DNA of 41,149 nt from the NCBI RefSeq assembly GCF_004795035.1, contig NZ_SSBK01000048.1, positions 1-41,149 on the forward strand, in the 5' to 3' direction. The notes under the pieces are model-generated. The model was not told the DNA's origin, searched no databases, and worked only from the letters and a program-made list of their open reading frames with translations. Made by a program: the position numbers and the translations under genes. Positions 21,493-29,868 of this stretch are shown piece by piece (the first letter of the stretch is position 1; the number at the start of each line of letters is the position of its first letter). This stretch comes from Streptomyces sp. A0958. GTDB lineage: Bacteria > Actinomycetota > Actinomycetes > Streptomycetales > Streptomycetaceae.

Positions 21493-22497
21493 TCAGGCCG
21501 CGGGCTGCGCGCTCGGCAGGGCCGCGGCACCGTCCTTGGTCACGCGGGTGGCGCCGAAGTAGTCGGGCGTGTCGATCTTGTCGAACCGGATGACCGCACC
21601 AGTGTACGGAGCGTTGATCATGTAGCCGCCCCCGACGTACAGGCCGACGTGGTGGATGGCGCGCGAATTGGTCAGATCGTCGGAGAAGAACACGAGGTCG
21701 CCGGGGAGCAGTTCGTCGCGGGCGGGGTGCGGCCCGGCGTTGTACTGGTCGTTCGCCACGCGGGGCAGCTCGATGTCGACCGTGCGGTACGCGGCCTGGG
21801 TCAGCCCGGAACAGTCGAAGCGCCCGCCCTGCTCGGGGGTGCCGTTGCCGCCCCACAGGTACTTCGTGCCGAGCTTCTTCTGCGCGAAGTAGATGGCACC
21901 GGCCGCCTGCTGAGAGGGCTGGACGCGGCCGACGGGCTGGGCGAAGCTCTTCTCCAGGGAGCGGATGATCTTGACGTAGTTCTGGGTCTCGGCGATGTCC
22001 GGAACACCGCCCGCCTTGATCACGCGGTAGGCGCCGGCGTTGTAGGCGGCGAGCATGTTGTCGGTGGGGTCGCCGGAGACCTTCTTCACGTACCCGGCGA
22101 GCTCGCAGTCGTAGGAGGCGGCGGAGGGGATGGCGTCGGCGGGGTCCCAGACGTCCCGGTCCCCGTCCCCGTCCCCGTCGATCCCGTGCCCGGCCCAGGT
22201 CCCGGGGATGAACTGCGCGATGCCCTGCGCGGCGGCTGAACTCTCGGCGCGGGGGTTCCAGCCGCTCTCCTGGTAGAGCTGGGCGGCGAGGAGGGCCGGG
22301 TTGATGGCAGGGCAGAGGTCGCCCCACTTCTGCACGAGCCCCTGATACTTGGCGGGCACAGCCCCCTTGGCCAACGCAACGGCCCCGCCGCCGCCACCGA
22401 GGCCGGCTGCGGCGGAGTACGTACCGACGACGAGCAACGCCACGAAGCACATGGCGGCACCGATGCCGATCCCCGCAGCCAACCAGAATTTGCGCAC
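21493..22497 (-). CDS. Bifunctional cell-wall hydrolase: lytic transglycosylase plus NlpC/P60
   Basis: A 334-residue exported peptidoglycan hydrolase. A membrane anchor or signal segment (LAAGIGIGAAMCFVALLVVG, residues 6-25) is followed by an SLT-like lysozyme domain with the catalytic Glu in YQESGWNP, then AQGIAQFIPGTW, an Asp-rich GDGDGDRDVWDPADAI loop and AAYNAGAYRV. The second half is an NlpC/P60 peptidase with Cys in GRFDCSGLTQ and His in AIHHVGLYVGGGY. This domain pair is typical of the wall-opening (VirB1-like) component of Gram-positive conjugation and secretion systems, and also of general wall remodelling. It lies 9 kb from the T4SS-like operon, in opposite orientation, so a link is only suggestive. 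Confidence 0.9.
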   Translation of the reverse strand: MRKFWLAAGIGIGAAMCFVALLVVGTYSAAAGLGGGGGAVALAKGAVPAKYQGLVQKWGDLCPAINPALLAAQLYQESGWNPRAESSAAAQGIAQFIPGTWAGHGIDGDGDGDRDVWDPADAIPSAASYDCELAGYVKKVSGDPTDNMLAAYNAGAYRVIKAGGVPDIAETQNYVKIIRSLEKSFAQPVGRVQPSQQAAGAIYFAQKKLGTKYLWGGNGTPEQGGRFDCSGLTQAAYRTVDIELPRVANDQYNAGPHPARDELLPGDLVFFSDDLTNSRAIHHVGLYVGGGYMINAPYTGAVIRFDKIDTPDYFGATRVTKDGAAALPSAQPAA

Positions 22498-22578
22498 CCG
22501 TCAACCATCCCCCATCGGAGGCGGGTTCGTGAGTGTTTTCGACGGTGCGTACGAGTCATCGGGCGCACTGACGAGCGC

Positions 22579-23118
22579 TCAGGTGGCTCCGGCAGACCAG
22601 AAGTCGGAGTGGACGTTGGGTCGGGGCAGCGGATAGACACCGTCGTAGGAGGGCCCGTTGGGCGGCGTCGTCGACTCCACCACCTCGGATTCCTCCACGC
22701 AGGGACTGTCGACCTCGAAGAAGGCTTGGCCACCCCCAAAGATGAGGCTCACTCCGAAACCACCGCTTGTTTGAGCGTAGATTGCCGGCGAGTCTTGATC
22801 ATTGTTGATCCCCTTGATCCTGTAGCCACGCTCTTTCCAATCTCGCTCGACGACCCCCAGAAAACTTCCTCGGCGTTCATCGGAAACAATGGTCATCACC
22901 GAGCGCCGACGCGTCACGTCACAGCTCCCGGTAGTCGTGGGACCGTGAGCCCACTGAACAGCCGGATCAATGCTCGCTAGCGTCGCATTCATAATTTCGT
23001 CCGCGTGATCAGCAGCGGCCTGCATGTCCATATCTGCCCTCTTTCCGCTTCCAAGACATCCAGAAAGTGACATCCCCAGGATCAGCGCCACCATGCGTAC
23101 TGCGAGGCGGTGCCTCAT
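22579..23118 (-). CDS. Small lipoprotein coupled to the DUF1023 hydrolase (candidate immunity protein)
   Basis: A 179-residue lipoprotein: MRHRLAVRMVALILGMSLSG, then Cys21 as the lipid anchor. The mature part is acidic and mixed alpha/beta (DMDMQAAADHADEIMNATLASID, GSCDVTRRRSVMTIVSDERR, FFEVDSPCVEESEV) with two further cysteines. No named family is recognised. The ATG overlaps the stop of the upstream hydrolase gene (ATGA) and has GAGGAG nearby, so the two are made together. GC is low for the window (33 of 60 bases in 22741-22800), matching the hydrolase C-terminal half and suggesting joint acquisition. Coupling to a toxin-like protein makes an immunity role plausible but unproven. Confidence 0.78.
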   Translation of the reverse strand: MRHRLAVRMVALILGMSLSGCLGSGKRADMDMQAAADHADEIMNATLASIDPAVQWAHGPTTTGSCDVTRRRSVMTIVSDERRGSFLGVVERDWKERGYRIKGINNDQDSPAIYAQTSGGFGVSLIFGGGQAFFEVDSPCVEESEVVESTTPPNGPSYDGVYPLPRPNVHSDFWSAGAT

Positions 23119-24914
23119 CTATACTCCTCAGCCTTCACTCTCTGCGATTTACCGGCACCAACTAGAGCGATGCTGTTGGCAGACGAAGCATCACGCACTG
23201 GATCGAAGTACTGCCCGTGAGCATCGACAGACAATTTCCCGCCGCTTACAAGTGCGGGACCTTCGTCCACCGGAAACCGCCTTGCACCGAACGCCTCGCT
23301 CGCTGGGTCCTTACCGAACCACAGATCATCATCCCCCTGGTCAGCCAATTCACCGAAGAGATGCGCACCCGCAGGCCCCAAATTGGTCAGCCCAATGAAC
23401 CCGACAACTGCCTGCATTTTCGATGGGGCCTTGGTGACGACGTCGTTCTCTGCCGCGCCTACAAATACGTGATCCTTCCCCACCCCGAGGTCCTCTGCCC
23501 GGTCTACGCCGACCCCTGGGCTACCGACCAAAACGATATCGTCAACCCCAGGGATTCCACCATCTTGCTGTGTCGCAGCCCCGACCGTGCGTGATCCATA
23601 CGAATGCCCGATTGCCGTCATATGCGGGTTCTCGTTTTCGTTCGTAGCCGACAGGCCACCCATGAACTGATTGAAGGAAGCACCACCCTTCACGGCTCGC
23701 TCATCCCCAGACACATCCAGGCTGTCGAGTCCGTCCAGGAATTGAGGCGCGTCATACCCAAGCCAGACAATCGCGGTGCTCGAAGAATCGTGTCTTTGCA
23801 TTCCGATAGCCGTATCCCTGGCCCGCTTGAGGTCCCCCGTAGCGAACTCCTCATCCAACGCCGTATTCAACCCCGGCACATAAGCCGCAACATTTCGCGC
23901 CGTATCCGGGTTCCCGAACGACACGATCGCTCGGCCGTTCCCCTCATCCCCGATACCGAGTAGGTACATCGGCGGTTGGCCGTCCTTCCTCAGCTGGCGG
24001 TCGATCTCCCGCAACCCCGCCAGCTGCGTGCGTGACGTCTCGTCGTCGCGGCCCTCCAGCTTGCCGATCAGGAGTTGGAGGTTGTCGCGGTTCGCCGTGT
24101 CGCGGACGAGCGACGGGATGCCGTCCAGGTTGCCGATCTGGTCCGGGTACACCGCGAGGTATTCCTCGCGCTGTTCGTCCGTCAGGTGGGCCCACCACTC
24201 GCGGCGGGCCGCAGGCGTCGCGTCGCGTGGGATGCGGGACTTCAGGTAGCCGCGCGCGGCATCCCGGACCGCGGCCGCGTCGCCCGCCGCGTCCGTCCAC
24301 GTGCGGTCGGGGACCTTCAGGCCCTCCTCCGCCTTCAGACGTCGCAGGGTGCGGGTGAACCGCCAGTCGATCTCGGCGGCCGTGCGCACCGCCTTCGTCA
24401 CCCGGTCCGCGATGTCCTGCGCCTTCGCGGCGTACGGGTTCGGGGCGACCAGCCCCGGCGGAGGAAGCAGGTCGGGCAGCGCGTTGCCCCTCGCCGTCCC
24501 GCCCGACAACGGCTTGCCGTCGATCAGGCCCTCGCCCGCCGCCGGGTACGTCACCGAGCCATCCGCGTGGACGGTGAACTTCAGCGCCTCCGCGTCGTCC
24601 AGCGCGTTCCGCAGGGCCTTCTGCTGGGCCCGCATCTCGTGCGCGAGGCTGTTCAGCGCGGTGCGGACGAGGCCGCATTCCGTATAGACGTACTGCAGGT
24701 TCCGCCCCAGCTGCCGCAGCCTGCTCACCGCCGCGTCGGCCGCCGCACCCTGCTGGGTCTCGCGCAGGCCGGTCAGCAGCTGCTTCTCGATGCGGTCCCG
24801 GCCGGCGTCGGCGCGGTTGCTCGCCTTGCCCCAGCCGTCGGCCGCGTCCTCCAGCTCGGCGCACTTCAGGTCGCGTAACTGCGCCCACGTCAGAGTGGAG
24901 GACGACAGCGTCAT
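23115..24914 (-). CDS. DUF1023 alpha/beta-hydrolase with WXG-like helical N-terminus
   Basis: A 599-residue protein. Residues 1-120 are helical and WXG100-like (TWAQLRDLKCAELEDAADGWG), the next 200 form a helical/linker region with the recurrent DEQREEYLAVYPDQIGNLDGIPSLVRDTANRDNL, and the C-terminal half is the DUF1023 hydrolase with nucleophile Ser in AIGHSYGSRTVG (near residue 437) and GSPGVGVDRA downstream. This layout is known in actinobacterial proteins linked to type VII-like secretion and polymorphic toxins. ATG 24914 overlaps the stop of the small partner gene (ATGA); the frame is open upstream but shadows that gene. Base composition changes inside the gene: 46/60 G+C at 24481-24540 but 33/60 at 23161-23220, switching near 23980. 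A lipase or esterase activity is likely, with the target unknown. Confidence 0.85.
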   Translation of the reverse strand: MTLSSSTLTWAQLRDLKCAELEDAADGWGKASNRADAGRDRIEKQLLTGLRETQQGAAADAAVSRLRQLGRNLQYVYTECGLVRTALNSLAHEMRAQQKALRNALDDAEALKFTVHADGSVTYPAAGEGLIDGKPLSGGTARGNALPDLLPPPGLVAPNPYAAKAQDIADRVTKAVRTAAEIDWRFTRTLRRLKAEEGLKVPDRTWTDAAGDAAAVRDAARGYLKSRIPRDATPAARREWWAHLTDEQREEYLAVYPDQIGNLDGIPSLVRDTANRDNLQLLIGKLEGRDDETSRTQLAGLREIDRQLRKDGQPPMYLLGIGDEGNGRAIVSFGNPDTARNVAAYVPGLNTALDEEFATGDLKRARDTAIGMQRHDSSSTAIVWLGYDAPQFLDGLDSLDVSGDERAVKGGASFNQFMGGLSATNENENPHMTAIGHSYGSRTVGAATQQDGGIPGVDDIVLVGSPGVGVDRAEDLGVGKDHVFVGAAENDVVTKAPSKMQAVVGFIGLTNLGPAGAHLFGELADQGDDDLWFGKDPASEAFGARRFPVDEGPALVSGGKLSVDAHGQYFDPVRDASSANSIALVGAGKSQRVKAEEYR

Positions 24915-25324
24915 CGCTCGACTCCGTGCGTCAGCCGGGCCACGAGGGCGAAGGACGACCGTACGGACTCGTTCGTCTCGCCCTGGGCCCGGGCCACGGC
25001 CCGCAGGTTCCCCGCCAGCGCCCCGCACTCGTGGCGCGCGCACTCGAAACGCCGCACCCAGGATTCCCGTACCGCCCCCAGCTCGGCCAGTGCGTTCAGG
25101 CCGACGGTGCCGGCGAGCAGGCCCTCGTGCGCCGTCGCCAGTTCCGTGCGCACCGGGCCGAGGTGCGCGCCCATCCCCTCCGCGCCCCCGGCAGCCCGCA
25201 GCCACGCCCCGTCGCTGTGGCGCAACTCGCCCCCGGCGGAGAATCCGCCCCCGGCAGGGTCTCCCCCGGCCCCGTCGCCCGCCAGGTCGCTCAGCCTCAG
25301 CCGCACACCGCTCACACCGCTCAC
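24911..25324 (-). CDS. Small helical partner protein of the DUF1023 module
   Basis: A 137-residue protein starting at GTG 25324, which has AAGGA a few bases ahead. After a Gly-rich N-terminus it is largely helical (MGAHLGPVRTELATAHEGLLAGTVGLNALAELGAVRESWVRRFECARHECGALAGNLRAVARAQGETNESVRSSF), the size and pattern of ESX/WXG-type or LXG-chaperone partners. It is coupled by overlap to the DUF1023 gene downstream, so it may pair with that protein's N-terminal helices for export. No WXG turn is evident. Two cysteines lie close together (ECARHEC). The assignment is from context and helical pattern. Confidence 0.7.
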   Translation of the reverse strand: MSGVSGVRLRLSDLAGDGAGGDPAGGGFSAGGELRHSDGAWLRAAGGAEGMGAHLGPVRTELATAHEGLLAGTVGLNALAELGAVRESWVRRFECARHECGALAGNLRAVARAQGETNESVRSSFALVARLTHGVER

Positions 25325-25485
25325 CCCGTTCCTTGATCGTGGAGCGGCACTGTGCCAAACCCGGCAACCGCGACACGCCGCACGCCAAGGCGCCGGGGCG
25401 CGGGCATCAGCCCGCTCCCCGGTGCTCCCAACGCATCGCCCCCGCCCACGGATCACCCGAACGGTGGACCGGTACCAGGGGGCCT

Positions 25486-26940
25486 CTAGGCGGTCCTCGG
25501 GTCCACCGTGACCAGCCGGTGCAGCGCGGCCGCCGCCCGTTCCTCCGGTGGGGTGCCGTCCTCGGGGAGGCGCCACAGGAGCTGCTGGGGGAAGCCGTCC
25601 TCGGCGTCGTACAGGAGGCTCAGCGTCGTCTCGTCGGGGTTCAGGAAGTCCGTACCGGACCAACCGAGGCGCAGGCCCCAGCGGGTGAGCAGGTCCGGAC
25701 GGGCGATCAGCCGGGCCACCTGGCGGGCCGGCCACGCCCACGTGCCGTCGCCCTCCGCCCGGGCGACCTCGGCGCCGTACGCAACGGCGTCGAAGCGGAG
25801 TTCGGGCAGTTCCCGTACGACCGGCGACTCAAACGGGGGCCCGGTGGGGGCGGGCAGCGCCAGTCGGACCAGACGACCTCGTCACCGTCCCGCTGGGCCC
25901 CAGTCGTGCAGCATGCAGGAGCCCGTGCGGAGTTCCTGGACCGCCGTCACCAGGAGGCCGTAGTGGTCGAGCGTGGGCGTCAGGAGGCCGGCGCACCGCG
26001 CGAGCGCTTCGTACGTGCGCGTGGCGTGCGGGTAGGAGAGGATTTCGGAGCGGTAGTCCCGCACGCTGGTCATACGGAACAACAATCGGCCCGCCTGCGC
26101 GACCAATGCGGCGGCCTGCGGGTCCGGAACCTCCGGAACCTCCTGTACCGCGGACAGCAGTTCCACCGTCCGGGTGGCCTCGGCCACCCTCCGTGCCACA
26201 TCGGACGACACGTCCCCCGGCAGCGCGATCAGGTGTTCCCGTACCGCGGCCTCGTCATGTGCCGTCAGTTCTGGGATGAGCGCGGCGAGTTCGGGCGGCC
26301 CTTCCTGGCTATGAAGGGCGAGCAGGGCCCCGGCGGGTCTGTCGACGGCGTCGAGCGCGTGGATGACGGGGCGTACGAGGGGCCGGAGCAGGCCCAGCGT
26401 CTTGAGGTACGGGGCGTCCTGCGGTTCACCGAGCCGGGCCAGCAGGGCGAGGCCGAGGCTGACGGGCAGGTAGCTGACACCCGTGCGCACCAGGCACCGT
26501 GCGAGGGCGCGTGCCCGTGCATCGTTCTCCAGTGGCAGCGCGCGTACGAACAGGTGGACGCACCGGTGCCGGAGGGGCGGGTCCATGGCGTCGAGCCGCC
26601 GGCCGGCTTCGTACGCCGCCTCGGCGGCGTCCTGGGCGATCAGCGGCGGGCCGAGGAGAAGGGCCAGTTCGTCCTGGGTCTCCGCCCAGCGCCGGCTGGT
26701 CCTGTTGCCCTTTCGGGACCGGCGTTCGGGAGGTGGTGCCGCGTGCTCCTGGGACCACGGTCCCCCGGGCTCGGCGTCCTGGACGCGCAGAGCGCAGCCG
26801 TACAAGGACGAAGGCCTGGGAGTGAGCGCTCCGCGCTCTTCCGGGGCGCTCAACGGGCGGGGCGGGTCTCGATTCCATAGGTCATGGACGGAGGGTGGCA
26901 GTGCGGCGACACCGCGGGCCAGCGAATTTCCGCCGGGCAC
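25486..26940 (-). pseudogene. HEAT-like hypothetical protein, interrupted by a compensating frameshift pair
   Basis: The first part (26940 to 25882) encodes 352 residues of helical, HEAT-like sequence (LARCLVRTGVSYLPVSLGLALLARLGEP, AAVREHLIALPGDVSSDVARRVAEATRTVELL) and stops at TGA 25884-25882 after MLHDWGPAGR. The same frame resumes with a coherent C-terminus (FESPVVRELPELRFDAVAYG through LTRWGLRLGWSGTDFLNPDE to DPRTA, ending 25486). Between the two, the adjacent frame reads RDGDEVVWSDWR, which looks like the original linking sequence. One single-base shift in and one out about 35 bases later would explain the stop. As it stands, a product of 352 residues, or a 77-residue one from GTG 25719, would be made. 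The start is uncertain. I do not recognise the function. Confidence 0.6.
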
Positions 26941-26983
26941 GGCCCGCTCGTCGTACCCGGTTCAGCCGGAAGAGTGCGCCCCC

Positions 26984-27505
26984 ATGAGCTGCTCATCCCC
27001 CGTCACCAGCTTCTGGCACCGTCCCATGGTGGCCCGCCGCGCCGACGAACAGCACCGCGCCTCGACCATGCTGGAGCTGTTCTTCGACCTCTGCTTCGTC
27101 GCGGCCGTCGCCCACACCGCCGGTCACGGCCACATCTCCGACCGCGCGGCGGCCGCGGCCTACACCGTTCCGGTCGCCGTGTTCATCACCCTCGTCCGGC
27201 TCCTGCACCACCGCTCCGCCGGGCTCCGCCGCGCCGCGGACGTCCTCCACCCGGTCGCGGTGCTCGCCGTCCTGGCGGCCACGTTCGCCCCGTCGCCGAT
27301 CCTGACGACGGGCATCATCGCCGCACTCCTCATCGCCGCAACGCTCCTCCTGGGCCCGCGACGCCGGGCGCGAGTCCGCCGCCCACTGAACCGCCGCATG
27401 CACAGCGCCGGACCGCCTACCGCCGCACGCACCACGCCGGACCGCCTACTTCAGCGAGGTGGTGTCGCGCACCACCGGGGCACGCCTGGGCGGAAGTACT
27501 CGTAA
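26984..27505 (+). pseudogene. LtrA-family (low temperature requirement A) remnant with internal deletion
   Basis: ATG 26984 opens 173 codons. The N-terminus (FWHRPMVARRADEQHRASTMLELFFDLCFVAAVAHTAGHG) is that of LtrA-type membrane proteins, which are normally near 400 residues with many membrane segments. After only about 47 residues the sequence jumps to HISDRAAAAAYTVPVAVFITLVRLLHHR and LHPVAVLAVLAATFAPSPILTTGIIAAL, which look like the last membrane segments of the same family. It then runs into a non-conserved, His/Arg-rich tail that probably lies beyond the original stop. The middle 200 or more residues are missing. A remnant is more likely than a functional short protein. Confidence 0.6.
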
Positions 27506-27567
27506 CGGCGGCGAACGACCGCCGCTGCCGTCCCGTCGTTCCCGGCATCCCCCTCCTTTCCCCTCGT

Positions 27568-28827
27568 TCAGCGCCCGCCCCGCGCCGCCTGCCCGGGCAG
27601 GACGACGCCCTGCGCATGGGCGGTCTTCCCCGGCCGCAGGGTCCACGGCACCGGGGGCGTGGCGGTCAGCCAGCCCTCCGCGAGGAGGCTGCCCACCACG
27701 ATCCCGCGCAGCGCAGACGACAGCTTCTTCCAGCGCAGGCCCCTGCACAGCTGGTTGTACGAGGGGCCGTGGCCGTGCTCGGTACGGAACGCCACGGTGA
27801 ACAAGGCGGCCTCGCGCCCGCAGTCGGGGTGCGCGTCCCGCCAGGTGCCGTAGGCATCCAGGACCGTGCGGGGCGCGGGTACGGAGGAGGGTGAGGCGAG
27901 GAACGCGTTTGCGACCCGACCGAAGGGGAAATGGCACAGCGGGCACTGCTCCACCGCCTCCACGTGGCGCAGCAGCGCGGGGCTGATACCGGACTTCCAC
28001 TCCGCCCAGCGCTCCCGAGTCACCTCCTTCGGCTGTAGGGCGGACGCGGCCTCCCGCGCCGCCCGCCGCTCCTCTTCCTCCTGCGCGAGTGCGGCCAGCT
28101 CCTCCGGCGTACGGAACATGCCGGCGAGATGCCCCACCGCCGTGCCGAGCCGATAGGTCTGCCCGGACACCTCGGCGAGGAACCCCTTCTCCAGGAGCGT
28201 GGGCACCGCCCCGTAGCAGGCGCCGGGCAGCTCGGCGGGCGCGTGGCCGACCAGCTCGGCGGAGCAGTGGGCCGCCAGGAACAGGGCGGCGAGCCGTACC
28301 GCCGGCGAGCCCTTTTTCACGGGTTTGGCCAGCCGTGTACGCATCGACCACCCCGAGACCCGCGACCGCGCCTCCTTGCCGAGGGGCAGCACGTGGCCGG
28401 GGCCTGGGGCCATGTCCGGTACGACGATGCCGACCGGCTTGTCCGGGTCCCCGTCGATCAGCGGGCCCGGCACCTCCCAGCCTGCGGCGACCAGTTCGGC
28501 CAGGGCGCCCTCCGGATCGTCCAGACGCAACGAGCGCAGGTCGGTCCCCGTGAGGTTGCCGACCCCGGTATGCGCGGCCCGGATCGCCACGACGACGGCG
28601 AGTAGCTGCGCGTCGACGGAGGTCAGCGGCAGGGAGGCGACGTACGACAGGAGGGCGCGCGCGGCCTCCCCCTGGTGGTGCGTCAGCAGGAAGGGCAGCG
28701 GCTCGGGCGGCGGGGCGACGGCCTCGGCGGGGACAGCGGCAACAGCGGCAACAGCGGCAACAGCAGGCTTGGGCACATCACATCTAACGGTGATCTGACC
28801 GCCGAAGTCACGCGTGACCTGACGCAC
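27568..28827 (-). CDS. Hypothetical protein with a Cys/His cluster
   Basis: A 419-residue soluble protein I cannot name. Residues 20-40 are an Ala-Val run (AVAAVAAVAAV) encoded by a 9-bp repeat on the plus strand near 28735-28768. The middle contains helix-turn-helix-like segments (LLEKGFLAEVSGQTYRLGTAVGHLAG, residues about 215-240), and a likely zinc-binding cluster CPLCHFPF followed by HPDCG (residues about 300-345). The C-terminus FRTEHGHGPSYNQLCRGLRWKKLSSALRGIVVGSLLAEGWL could be a winged helix, so a DNA-binding role is possible. GTG 28827 is taken as start, with a later GTG at 28770 region (VPKPAV) possible. It is isolated between the LtrA remnant and a lipoprotein gene. Confidence 0.7.
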   Translation of the reverse strand: MRQVTRDFGGQITVRCDVPKPAVAAVAAVAAVPAEAVAPPPEPLPFLLTHHQGEAARALLSYVASLPLTSVDAQLLAVVVAIRAAHTGVGNLTGTDLRSLRLDDPEGALAELVAAGWEVPGPLIDGDPDKPVGIVVPDMAPGPGHVLPLGKEARSRVSGWSMRTRLAKPVKKGSPAVRLAALFLAAHCSAELVGHAPAELPGACYGAVPTLLEKGFLAEVSGQTYRLGTAVGHLAGMFRTPEELAALAQEEEERRAAREAASALQPKEVTRERWAEWKSGISPALLRHVEAVEQCPLCHFPFGRVANAFLASPSSVPAPRTVLDAYGTWRDAHPDCGREAALFTVAFRTEHGHGPSYNQLCRGLRWKKLSSALRGIVVGSLLAEGWLTATPPVPWTLRPGKTAHAQGVVLPGQAARGGR

Positions 28828-28992
28828 GCCCCGAGGGCGTCAGCGGGACGTCAGGGAGGCGTTAGCAGAACATGAGCGGCAGGCGGGAGGCTTCCTGTGC
28901 CAGACGGTCAGGAGGGGGAGCGGTTCGCCGCAAGTTCCGGGCTTGTCTGCACCGAACCGACCACTCCACCGCCACACACTTCGGGGATTCAC

Positions 28993-29805
28993 ATGCGTAC
29001 GAACCGCAACCGCAAGCGCACCGCCGCCCTCGGCGCCGCCGTCACCGCCGTGCTCGCTCTCGCCCTCACCGCCTGCGGCGGGGACGACGGCGGTACGAAG
29101 TCGGCCGGCCCGGCGGACAGCCCCGCCTCGGCCCCCGCGTCGGCCGACGCCACCACGGCTGCGGACACCGCCAAGGACAAGGACGCCGCGACGACCGACG
29201 GCTCCGCGACGACCGGCGGCGCGTCGACGGCCGGCGGCTCCACGGACGCGGTCAGCTCCAGCACCGGCACTTCCAAGGGCGGCGCCGCGAAGACCGGCGG
29301 CTCCACGGGCAGCACCGCGGGCGGCGACACCAGCGACAGCTACGCCTACAAGCACCCCTGCAAGAGCGGCGACCTGTCGGTGCGCGTGTACGCCCGTGAG
29401 GGTTCGTCCACCCAGCACGTCATCGAGGTCAACAACACCGGCACCAACTCCTGCGGCCTGAGCTACTTCCCGCGCGTCAGCCTGGGCGCCGCGAACGCCG
29501 CGGACCACAGCGGCGACATCAGGCCGCTGATCCCGGGCGGCCTGGGCGGCGCTCCGGCGTACCCGGTCAAGCCGAAGACCGCCGCGATCGCGGTGATCGA
29601 CCTCAACCCGAGCGGCAGCGCCAACGCCCTGACCTGGATCAACGAGCTGAACGTCCTGGCCGACGGCGACCACATGCCCAACGCCGACCAGCTCAACTTC
29701 GCGCTCGGCCCGAACGTCAAGGTGCGCGACCCGAAGCTGGGCCTGTACGAGAACTCGGTCGCGGACGCGGTGAGCTCCATGAAGCAGGCGGACACGAAGT
29801 CCTGA
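28993..29805 (+). CDS. DUF4232 domain lipoprotein
   Basis: A 270-residue exported lipoprotein. ATG 28993 is preceded by GGGGA and gives MRTNRNRKRTAALGAAVTAV, then lipobox LTAC with Cys28. A Ser/Thr/Ala/Gly-rich linker (residues 30-115) leads to the DUF4232 domain, starting CKSGDLSVRVYAREGSSTQHVIEVNNTGTNSCGLSYFPRVSLG and including a conserved disulfide-type Cys pair and beta-strand pattern to about residue 250. Such proteins are abundant on Streptomyces surfaces; their function is unknown. The linker's low complexity suggests a wall-spanning stalk. It ends at a strong terminator shared with the convergent VOC gene. Confidence 0.85.
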   Translation: MRTNRNRKRTAALGAAVTAVLALALTACGGDDGGTKSAGPADSPASAPASADATTAADTAKDKDAATTDGSATTGGASTAGGSTDAVSSSTGTSKGGAAKTGGSTGSTAGGDTSDSYAYKHPCKSGDLSVRVYAREGSSTQHVIEVNNTGTNSCGLSYFPRVSLGAANAADHSGDIRPLIPGGLGGAPAYPVKPKTAAIAVIDLNPSGSANALTWINELNVLADGDHMPNADQLNFALGPNVKVRDPKLGLYENSVADAVSSMKQADTKS

Positions 29806-29823
29806 CCCGGACCGGGACGGGAA

Positions 29824-29860
29824 AGCCCTCGGACGGACCGCGACGGTCCGTCCGAGGGCT
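29824..29860. terminator. Bidirectional terminator between the DUF4232 and VOC genes
   Basis: AGCCCTCGGACGGACCG (29824-29840) pairs perfectly with CGGTCCGTCCGAGGGCT (29844-29860), a 17-bp stem with a 3-base loop between convergent genes. Confidence 0.88.
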
Positions 29861-29868
29861 CTGCCGCG

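Noticed and set aside
23115..25388. A longer form of the DUF1023 protein starting near 25388
   Set aside because: The extra residues shadow the small partner gene in another frame; ATG 24914 with an ATGA overlap is the better start.
28808..28845. Palindrome TCACGCGTGA and a CTGACGC/GCGTCAG stem as an operator for the neighbouring lipoprotein
   Set aside because: It overlaps the start of the gene on the minus strand and shows no link to a regulator; too short to support a call.
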